Positions 54,386-64,000 of a stretch of DNA of 64,000 bases are shown here, piece after piece (positions within the stretch are counted from its first letter, which is position 1; each line of letters starts with the position of its first letter). The stretch lies in contig JAJKFH010001094.1 of NCBI GenBank assembly GCA_023333565.1, forward strand, positions 3,286,001 through 3,350,000, given 5' to 3'. The stretch comes from Puffinus mauretanicus. Taxonomy: Eukaryota > Chordata > Aves > Procellariiformes > Procellariidae. The position numbers and the translations under genes were made by a program. Under the pieces are notes generated by a model. It did not search any database, was not told where the DNA came from, and saw only the letters and a program-made list of their open reading frames with translations.

Positions 54386-57300
54386 GTGCATGTATGGCAA
54401 TGTTATACAGCAGACCTCTGGTCTGGTTTTGTGTCTTCAGGCTGCAGTTTAATGATGAATAATTAGGTTCTGGACAGCTCTTGGCAAAGGCTGCCACTGA
54501 ATACTTTATGCTGTAATGGATGTTAATCTGAAAATTGTGTTTGCAGTTCTGTTTGATCATCTATAATGAAAGTGGTCAAATTATAATTTGGTCTTATTAA
54601 AAAAAAATAATACCACCAAACCTATTTCAAATCAAGATCCAAATCCTACTCTTATTTTACACTAGTGAAAACAAGTAAGATCGTTTTTTACATCCAACGA
54701 TCTTACATGATTACAAGAGATGAAAAAACGATTCTCAAAAACAATTCAAAAGTGTTAGGAGTTCAACTGCAGCATCAAACTGGAGGAATTTGAGGGAGGA
54801 GTTTTACTTACATAGACAGCTAGAGCTCAAAATCAGTGGTCTGTCATTATAACATAGTAAGCTACAGCAAGTATAAAAGGTAAGTTATGTTAAATATTTG
54901 AAAACATCGAATCTTCCAAGGTACTTAGGTTTGCATTTGACTGTGCTGGGAATATCGCTGTGAAAATTTTGCTCAGAAGTGGAATCCTGAAAACCATGTT
55001 GCAAGAGACTGTCAAAGAATAAGCAGTACCTGCACGTCAGACATTGCTTCCACATCTTGTGACTTATATGAGACACTTGCAGCATTTGCTATGAAATACA
55101 GAAACAAATTACTCCTAACTGACTGGAACACTGATCGAAATACATATACAAGTTATTTCACCTTCTTATGATCCAAAGAATCACCTAGAAAAATATGTGA
55201 AATTCAGAATAGTCCCTGAAAACTAGATATAAGCATGGACGAGAAAGGAAACAGCATCATAACGAGATAGTGTGACACAGCCAACGTGACTCAGCAAGTC
55301 AGTGGCAGAAACACAACTTACAATAGATACAGAAAATATTTTTTTTTAAATCTTCATATAGTAATAGCTGCAGAACTAATCAGTGACTGAAACTGTTAAA
55401 ACAGGAACTTTTGACAATGTTGATGTGAGAGCTAACAAAAGAGGGCAAACGTCCTCCCAAGAATGCTGTGTTGCTTATGCAGCTGTCATGCTGCTGTGAC
55501 AGCGTCATGATGGAAATCTGAGCGATGCTGGCCTGCGAGGCTGAAGCAAAGTGTCTTTATGGAATACATTTCCACCAATTTCAATGAATCGGAGACAGGT
55601 TAGAGCCAATGGGAGTTTAGTCTGGGTAAGGACGGAGACACAAATGAATAAAGATTTCAGCATTTGGCTTTACCTTTGTAAAGAAATAATAAAAATATAT
55701 TGTACATGTTGCATATCTGTCAGCTAAATTCATTTTATCTACAACACTTTATTGGTCTCATGCAGCTCTAGAGAACAATTCAAATCTCAAATTACAAAAC
55801 CACCTAGTTTAAGGCTCCATCAGTACTGAAGCCTTCAAACCCTGAAATACAGTCTCCAAGTTCCCATTCAAATTGTCATCAAAGCTATACTCCAACATTA
55901 AGTCCATGTCAGCCTTAGTGGAAGCAGATGAGGACTCCAGCTGCATCTGGTTTGACTTCCCTGTAATAACTACAGCCAATTGAGCCATATCAAAGAAAAC
56001 GTAAGTATTTCCTTGAAAAGTAACTGTTATTTTTCTTTCAGGAAAATAATTGCAAAAATGCTAATTTAATATTTAATAAGTCTTATTTTAAAATACAAAA
56101 TCAAAGTATCTACTGGACTAAAACAGGCCAAAAATATCAGAGGGTAAGTTACAACATTATCCCTTTGAGCAACTTTGTTTCTGCATAGGAAGAAAAATAT
56201 TTGAAAAACTCAGCTTCTGTGACAGAAGATAAATTTAAACTCAAATCTGAGCTCTTCAAAGACTCACTTAATCTACAAACTCCTGTACATGCCCTGAACC
56301 AAAAAATGGCCCATGCAGGTCCTTCACAAGCTCTGGCCCTTGTTTGTTCTGCGTCACAGGCACTTCTGCTCTGCCTTTACCTGCTGGAAAATTAAATCTT
56401 CAACAAAATGGGGGGGATTTTGCTGTTACTCTTGATGAAACCAGCAACACTTACATGCAACACAGGAAGGTACCTCCAGGCACTCGGCAAAACACATCCT
56501 CTCACTCTATATTTTAAAATAACCTTATTTTCAGCTAGCTTTATTCATTTTTTTAGGTCATTAACAGATACTTAAAGCATTTCTTAATTACTTGTCTAAT
56601 ATCTTGGCCATTGTGATGTTAGTAACTTTCTCAGTCATTGATGTCTACATTCTTGCTGTTCTCATCATAAACGGGGATGTTTTATTGTCCTAACTTTAAA
56701 AATGGAGAGCCATGGCATACAAAAATTAAATCTCAGGTAGAGTCTCAATTTTTAGCGTACCACATTAACCAAAAAGGTATTAGTTTTCTATAACTAGTTG
56801 GTTGCAGGCCACTCACTTCCTATATGTCTCTAAATAATTGCTCATTAGAGATTCGCATGCCTAAAATAAATTAAGTGCTTATTTTAGAGGAGAATTTCTC
56901 ATTTCATCTATTGACAAGCTCTAAAACCCCCAGGCATGGCTGGACAGCAAAGACCGGCACCCCTAGATTGTAGTTTACTGATACAGGTATTATTTATGCT
57001 CTCTACTTTTTACTTCTTTCAACTCCTTCTCTGAGCTATGGCTATAAGTCAGGCACCCAGCTGGGTGAATAGAAGTAAATTAAAATTCCACAGTGCTCAC
57101 AGAGAACAGACACACATGTAAATCTGAAGGATATCTACCTATATATATCTCAATTTTTTCCTATGACAAAACATTGAAGTGTTTAAGAACACTCTGGAGG
57201 ACAAAAAGAGGGGCTACCAAACATAATTCTCCTGTATGAACATGTTTAAGGGAACTATCCTCTACAACATAAGCATACGTTAAGCACGCTCCTTAATGCA

Positions 57301-57565
57301 TGAGATCGTTTCCTCCATCACAGATGTGGACTAGTGAATTTAGCAGAGGTTTTGGAACTGATGCCAGTAACAGGGTAACAGCTAAGATAACAAGTTTTGT
57401 TTCTTTGCTAAACATTTTTACGATCCATATAGCTGTAAAATCTGAAAACGTTTCAAGTGAAGCGGAGGGAGAAATGCCATCTTTTAAAAGTGAAAATGGT
57501 ATATTTATTTAAAAAAATAAAAATCAAAATTTCCCATGTAAGCATTAATGAGTCTGTTGTATTTT
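54386..57565. other. unannotated single-copy DNA
   Basis: This is AT-rich sequence without recognisable genes. A GCTGTCA...TGACAGC inverted repeat lies near 55480-55504, next to TCATGATGG. No other structure stands out. Confidence 0.5.
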
Positions 57566-57634
57566 GGGGTTTGGGGGATGGGGGTTGGTTTGGGGGGGGG
57601 GTTTGATGGGTTTTTCTTTTTTTTTTTTTTTTTT
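57566..57634. repeat. G-rich tract (possible G-quadruplex) followed by poly-T
   Basis: Positions 57566-57610 contain at least four runs of three or more G separated by one to six bases, including a run of ten or more, which satisfies the usual intramolecular G-quadruplex pattern. A T tract follows at 57611-57634, broken by one C. Poly-A lies at 57689-57705. Confidence 0.85.
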
Positions 57635-57705
57635 AAAACAGTTCAAAAAAGGAAAAATGCCATGTCTTTAAATGACCATTTCCAGCTTAAAAAAAAAAAA
57701 AAAAA

Positions 57706-59959
57706 TCACTTTTTAAAACCAAAAATTATTAACAAAAATAAACCATCAGGAGGACAAGTTTTCATGCTTGGATTCTTTTTTCCATAAAAAAAGCCAGAAA
57801 CTTTAAAAAGAATGAAAATTTTCTGCCAAAACCCTCTTTTTATTTTCACTCCATAAAGCCCTTTTTAATTAAAATATAAATTCAGCAATAAAAATTCTAC
57901 AAGTTTTCCACTAGTATTTACAAATTGGAAACACTCTGTCATCTTTCCCACACTGGGGAGAAATAGCTTAAATTTAAAGCAGTGACTATTGCATGAGTCT
58001 TTGTGCGAGGAAATCACTGAAGAAAAGTCTATGAGAAGAATATTGCATTGCATTTTAGTTCTGAAAGTAATTGTTTTAGTTTGGGATTTTTTTTGCCTTT
58101 TACAGGAGATGTGCTGTAATCCATCCCATCCTTGTCAGGAATTTACCCATTAAGCGTTCCACCCACTGGTCCACACTTTCTACTGGTTCAATTTTCAAAG
58201 CAGCTTTTAGGATTGAAGGAAAGCTACAAAAAATTTGCTGACCCATTTTTCAGAAAAAATCATTTAAACCAAGAATGCTTGTTAGAGCACATGGAGATTT
58301 CAAACATGCAGGGCAGCAGCACTGCTGAGTAGGAGCCACACACAGGCTTCATAACTTCATAACTTTGCTCAGTTCAGCTAGACTTCCCTGAATGCAGACA
58401 AAATCTCAGGCCACTACTGACCACCCCAAGAAGAGTTCTCAGTACCAGGAACAGAGATGGTGAACTAGATACTTCAAGAGCAGGAAGCCTATATAGTGAG
58501 TAAAGCACAAAAGTAATGTGCACTTGACAAGTTACCAGGATAAACGGATAGGTTTGTTTGTTTTGGACTACTCAGAGGTTTTCCTGTATGTGCCGTATCA
58601 TTGCTTGCTAAAAAATTTACCATTTAATAGTTTAAAAGTTCTAGAAACACACAGTTTTCCAAATACTCGTGTCAATCATTCCTTAGCAGTGTGTGTTAAC
58701 GGTGCACTAATTTCTTTGGGTAGAACCAGAACTGGCTTGAACCTATCTTCAATATTTTTTGGTCATTTGTGAAACAGTTGGATTCATTTTTCCCTGCACA
58801 AATCATCAAGATGAATGCCATTTTCCATTATCATTAGAAAATGGGTCCAAGCACAAATGAGCCTTAATTTCAGGAGAGTAAGACTGTTCAAACACTTGAA
58901 GTCAAATCACTTTTGCTTTTTGCTCTATTCAGATTTTAAAGTAAAATGACAAACGAGAGTCCCCGCTCGCCTGCCAAATCCTTCCACGAGTTTCATGCCA
59001 TCACGTGAGCTGACTTTCCGTCTTCAGCTCTAACCAGCTGCCTGCCTGCAGCATTACCAGGAATGTTTATGCTTTGCCACCGCAAACCGAGGATGACAGA
59101 GCAGTGACGCAGGGTCACTGGCAGAATTTGTTTTAAAAATAAAGAGGCTATGGCAGGACCCAATCGATAGCATTTACATGAAGCTCAGGCAGGAGAAATT
59201 CTAACAAACAGGAATCAAGAGGATGAAACACCAACACGAATACATGACAATGGCAGGTAATATTGCTAATTTAGGCCCAGACAGTGAAACTCTGTAAGAC
59301 ATTTGTGGGTCAATGCCACGAGCTTTACAGGCCTGCACAGCCTGGATGAGTACCTGGGGCAAATCTGGTAACCTAGGTGGTTTACAAACAGTAAACTCCT
59401 GATACACATTACTTAAAAACAAAATGCACATGAAAATAATAAAATAGTGTGTTCGTGATGCTTTTCATGAGAGTCCAAACTGGCTGCAAATTATCAGACC
59501 GTCACTCCTTCTGTGTGTCAGTTCAAGCAAAGCTTAACTTGAGCATGTGCTCACATCCTTACCAATGCTCCCATGACCAAACATGGGCTACTCTCAGTCA
59601 AGAAACCCCCTTAGCTGCCCTGGGGGTTGCAGCCATGTATGCAAAACCAAATCAAGTCTCCTCAGAGGAATGTATCAACACGTGTTGTTGCCATGGCACA
59701 TTCGTGCCTCTTTTAACCGGCATCACGCACCCACAAAACATCCCACCTGTGCTCACTACACCACTTTACATGCTTCCACCTGGGGTGTAACTTACACCAC
59801 TGTGGGCCTGAGCCCTACATCTTAAACTGCAAAGTTTGCAAAGGGCAAGTTCTGTTCACAGTAACACCAGTCCAACCTTACTAATTTCAGAGTGTATTGC
59901 GCTGGGTTAAATCAGAGATGAAGGCATCCCCCCGTCTTCTGTTTTCCTTTATAGCATCA
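57706..59959. other. unannotated single-copy DNA
   Basis: The stretch at 58930-59150 is mixed, CpG-containing and homopolymer-poor, with a CAGTGAC...GTCACTG inverted repeat near 59083-59108. It is a plausible conserved non-coding element but untested. No gene is recognised. Confidence 0.45.
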
Positions 59960-60404
59960 GTGCACTGCCATTTTCAATTCTCTCCTGAGCAGTTGATTCA
60001 GAGAATTCAAGACTGTTGAAAGGTTCTGCAAAAAAATGACTGAAATAGTTTATAAATCCTAGGAGGGACCATAACTGCACAACATTTGTAGGACAAGGAG
60101 CATTCTTTACAGCAGTTATTTTATCCTGTGATTTATACTGGTCTCCTCCATCTATCACATGGCTACAGCGTTCAGTTCTGCCTTGTAGGAATTCACTTTT
60201 GGCCTCACACTACACTCTCCCTGCCAGAGCAACACTTTCCTTAGGTTTGTGCAAACCTTCTGCATCTGTTTTCTGTGTGACGATGTCAACAAACAGCGTT
60301 AAATTCTGTGGATGCATTTGTTCTGTGGTCCTTGGTGATATGACAGGGGTTAATACTGTTTCAGTGAGAAACTGAAAGCATCCCATGACAGTCTGCACTC
60401 TAAT
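59960..60404 (-). mobile_element. decayed Ty3/Gypsy pol fragment (reverse transcriptase)
   Basis: Read on the minus strand, one frame from 60404 down to about 60035 follows the order of Ty3/Gypsy reverse transcriptase. ISPRTTEQ (compare FQRTMEQ) comes first, then a damaged catalytic box where YLDDI should stand (LFVDIV), then TDAEGLH. After an in-frame TAG (60210-60212) comes CEAKSEFLQ (compare KCEFLQ), then HVIDGG, DKITAVKNAPCPTNV and LGFINYF. The frame then shifts, and FLQNLSTVLNSLNQLLR (compare FLPNLSTVLHPLNQLL) appears in another frame. This spans the palm, thumb and connection, without protease, RNase H, integrase or LTRs. The lost YxDD, stop and frameshift show it is dead. Gypsy elements are very rare in birds, so it is probably an ancient amniote fossil. 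Confidence 0.82.
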
Positions 60405-61179
60405 TCAGAGGTTTCAGGTATAACTGAACAGGAAAGTTTGAGTCTATCCTCCCTCAACCTTTACCCAACGGCTGCAATGAAAATAGCTACAAGGAGCAGG
60501 AAGTATCTGCATCCAAGGCCTGAGAGACCTCCTTACACAGGTTCAAATCCTGAACGTGATTGTCCCTGAGCTTTGAGGACATTCATAATTCAAATACAGA
60601 CCAGTCTTTTGGAAATGATTCACCTTAACGTTATGTAGAATTAAAATCCTGGTTATTAAGTTCCTATGACATTGCCACACTTAACATCGATAGATCTGTT
60701 TTGTTTTTTTTTTTTAAGCTGCTCCTAAACTTAGTTTGTTTGATTCTAAATACCAGCCTGAAATCTTGATATTGCCACAGTTCCTCATGTCCTCCTCCCT
60801 CTTTGGCCGGAGTCAAAACTGGGTCTTCAAATACATTTCCCGGCACCGCTTCAAGCAGAAGGCTGAGCCAAGCCTCTGTCTTACAACAGAGGCAGGTGGG
60901 AAGGATCACTTGCACCTTCCCTCTAATACCAAAAAAACCACAGAGGTTTTCCCTAGAACATCGTCACAGCAGGCCACTCAATTTTATACTACTATGATCA
61001 CCTAATTTAATTCTCAGGCTAAATAAATATGTATTCAAGCTACAATTAATATTTTTGATTCTGCAGTTCGTATACCTTCATAAACAGTATTTTTAACTTT
61101 CCACAACAGCACTTCCACAATTCTTTGCACACTCACTACATGTTAAGTGCAACAGCCACTTGTTGCCAGTGATCAGTGC
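60405..61179. other. unannotated DNA next to Gypsy fragment
   Basis: The N-terminal half of a Gypsy reverse transcriptase would be expected upstream of the fragment on the minus strand (60405-60700), but I cannot recognise it. ORFs at 60736-61005 and 60664-60915 overlap on opposite strands and match nothing. Confidence 0.45.
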
Positions 61180-61262
61180 AGACCATCAGAGATTCACAGA
61201 GCCCCTCAGGTAGGAAGGGCCCTCAGGAGGTCTCTGATCCCCACTCCCCATGTTCTGTAACC
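61180..61262 (-). mobile_element. short CR1 3' tail
   Basis: AGATTCACAGAGCCCCTCAG followed by TAGGAAGGGCCCTCAGGAGG and TCTCTGATCC is the reverse complement of a CR1 3' end (compare GGTTGGAAGGGACCTCTGGAGGTCATCTAGTCC). It is only about 80 bp and heavily diverged, and it is the oldest-looking CR1 piece in the window. Confidence 0.55.
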
Positions 61263-64000
61263 CTCGCCCAAAATTATTTTCAAGTTTAGGAACATTACAA
61301 TGGCATAGAGAACAGCAGCTCTGAAGAAAGTCAGGAAGTTTCCCCTGCAAAAGGGCAGTAAGACAATATAGCACTTCAGATTGCTGCAGTTACATCAGGA
61401 GATGTCTGTGCAGAAAGCAGAAGCCTATGGTAGGTTGTATAGGTTCCTCTACTGCCATGGCAAGCTCGATGCAACTGCTCCAGGCTAACCTGCAGCCATC
61501 TGAGGGTAAGCTACACTTTTTCATCCCCTGAAAAAGTCTGATCAGTCAAGCTTTCTTCACAAATCAACTCAGGATGTGAAATCTTAAAGGACTTGCTGCT
61601 TAGATGCCAGTGGAAATAGAATCTGATAGCAGCCTTCTCCTTAACCCAAAACCAACAAAAAACACCCTAATTGTTTCCTCTGCAGGAAGTCCCCCTGGGG
61701 ATAAAAGAAGTCATACAGGATTTGGATCACTTCCTGGATTTGTGTGCATCTATCAAATAGCACGCAGCAGCAAAGCCAACAGCACCCTATCCCTCCTTCG
61801 AAGTATGATCCAAGAGAAAGGGAAAGAAAGATGCAGAACTAAGGGATTTGGATTGCCTCCTCCACTATTCACAAGGTGAGAAATTATTTGATATGTAGGC
61901 CAGCGAAAGGTCCCCTTTCCTTCGTCTAGAAAGACCCATCCTGCTAATGCAAACAAAGGAGAAGACAGAAATTGCAATGCATATTGAAAGTAACAGAGAA
62001 AGAGAGACAGACACAGCAGGTAGGGAGTTGATAATGCAGATGGTGGAAAAAAGGAAAAAAAGAAAAAAAAGAACTTCTTAAGATTCTTTCTAAGAAAAAT
62101 GAATCTTCACTGTACTGGTGCTTTTATTACAACGCCTCACGCTTTTTTCTCACTCTCTCTTCCTGACACAGTAAGTTATGTTCAAGCTGACTGTGACACT
62201 TTGTCAGGGCACCGCATTGTTCTTCTCCCAGACAGCTCCCTCCCGACCCCAGTGCGCGGCGCTCCAGTGGCAAGTGTGACGGCACCTCGGAGGGCTGAGG
62301 ATGCTTGCACTCCGAATGGTGATTAGAAACATCACCTGCAACAGGATTCAGCACACTTGCCTTTTCAAAATCAAGGGGAATGACACAGAGCGAGGCTGAT
62401 GTAAAATGACGTGGGGCAAAGGAAAGTGTCAAACCTTTTCATAAGAAAGCTGTTCTTCCTACTCAACATAGTATATCAGAGGCAGAAGAGGTACCTCTTT
62501 TCTGGAGCTTCAAATGCTGTACTTCCTTGCAGTGTGCCAAAATTCAGCCATGCAAGTCAAGAGTTCACAGCCATTTAGCTTTTTTTTTTTAGCATGGCTT
62601 TTCTAGGTAATAATTGCCACTTTATGGGACCTACATTGTTACAGCAGCGACTTCATTCATAGAAGTACATCATTCTGCAGTGGCATCATTCATAGATAAA
62701 GCAAAAAATAATTCTTGTCCTGAGGTACTTGCAGCTAGAGATAAGACAGACAAAAGGCAGAAGACAAGTACACACATTTTACAGGAGCTATAGGAAGGCA
62801 TACTGCAGACTTGATCCGTGCCTCACCAATGCAGACGTGAGCCCAGGTCTCTACAGACTTGATGCTGAGCCTCACCAAGGGAACCATCTTTACCTTAGAG
62901 AAGCCATGGAAGTGGTGTGCCTGCAATGCTGATTGCAGCTGGTGTTGCAAATAGATAATCTCAGTTTGCCTAGAAGAAAAGCCACAACTCACATGCCCTG
63001 CCAAATATCACCCAGGCCTGCCAGCAAATGGACGATCGGATTTTTTGCTATGGCTTTGCTCAAAATTCCATATAATTTTCTTACTTTTCTTCCTTTCACT
63101 TTCATCACCTATTATGATTTTTAAAAAGCCAGAGTAATTCTATGGAAAAAGCACAATTTCAGTCAAAAGGTAAGACTTACTCTTCAGTTTCTTACAGGCT
63201 TCTTGAATCATGTTAACAAAAAGTTATTTAGCCCCTCTTTATTTTAGTTTACTCCTTTGCAAACAGAGCTTGCATGAGCCACAGTATGCATCGAACACTT
63301 TCATTCTTAAGACAGAAAGTAGCACAAGGGTAAATAGTATTACTTACCCTTTTCTCGTGATAGGGGGATAGGCAATTAAGTAAGAATACTAATGATCCTA
63401 ACACTCTGGAGAAAGTAATATGACTACCAACTGACAAGCTCAAAATGACAAGCTACAGCCCCCCCACTGAGAAGATAGTTCATTCTGGTCTAGCAAACTG
63501 CACATCCAGAATCCTCTAGAAATACTGCAAGAGCCTTTGCACGACTTTGCATCTAGTTTAATGTTTCCAGTCCAGAATGAGATTACTAAATGGATGAGTT
63601 CTTTCAGAAATCTGAATCTCAATTGTGAGCATCAGGCTGAAATAATATCTTTTTATGCACTCGCAAGGATACCTTGGCAAATGGAAATATTGCCAAATAT
63701 TTGGAGAAGAAAACATGTACACTTCTGTGCTTCAGAGAAATTTACATTTCAGTGATTCTGAAGTCTAAGGGGTACTACAGTCTTTGAAGAGAGTGGAAAA
63801 GACATTGAAGAAAAGCAGGGAAATTAACTTTATCATATCTCACTTGCTTGATGCCTACCACAACTAGGTAAGATCTCAATCTTACCCATCAAAGGAAGAC
63901 TGAGATTCACCCTCCCTCTGGAAGGATGAAGACTTTCCATAATGCACAAACACAGCAGATCCCAAAATCTGTGATGTTCTGATCAGTTTAGCTGTTGCTC
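61263..64000. other. unannotated single-copy DNA
   Basis: A-rich tracts lie at 62045-62071 and poly-T at 62580-62590. No gene, RNA or transposon is recognised. ORFs stay under about 101 codons. Confidence 0.5.

Overview
This window looks like a bird nuclear genome: AT-rich single-copy DNA with scattered old retroelements. The evidence is CR1 LINE 3' ends (695-nt-scale tails ending in ATTCTRTG-type repeats), a long avian-type ERVL LTR, and diverged MIR-class SINEs. No complete protein-coding gene is recognisable. There is no rRNA, tRNA gene, CRISPR or operon structure. The window is probably intergenic or lies within a very large intron. The only non-transposon coding candidate is a single possible exon at 14666-14841 (minus strand).

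Layout. 1-7.7 kb: unique sequence with a CR1 3' end (655-834) and a MIR (2009-2194). 7.74-12.9 kb: the most unusual region. A GC-rich stretch with a TATA-like box leads into a ~170-bp unit repeated three times (8503-9010). That unit resembles an archosaur/turtle CR1 3' UTR. It is followed by a ~2.8-kb degenerate trinucleotide array (9256-12068) in which almost every triplet is NTC (GAN on the other strand), then an (AAAAT)n tract and a second CR1-type 3' tail (12800-12885). 13.36-13.91 kb: a CR1 fragment on the minus strand with frameshifted ORF2 C-terminus and 3' tail. 14.67-14.84 kb: the candidate exon. 16.17-17.33 kb: a solo ERVL-type LTR on the minus strand with internal 45-bp repeats. 17-52 kb: mostly featureless single-copy DNA with MIR remnants, a pair of diverged ~80-bp repeat copies (36.7 and 37.9 kb), a small CpG island (42.77-42.91 kb) and simple A/T tracts. 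52.3-52.9 kb: a decayed LINE-1-type ORF1. 57.57-57.63 kb: a G-quadruplex-like G tract beside a long T tract. 59.96-60.40 kb: a decayed Ty3/Gypsy reverse transcriptase segment on the minus strand. 61.2 kb: a short CR1 tail.

No genes can be shown to work together here. The biological interest is the long NTC/GAN array, its CR1-like flanks, and the fossils of two retroelement classes (L1 and Gypsy) that are scarce in birds. All repeat-family calls come from remembered consensus features, not from a database search.
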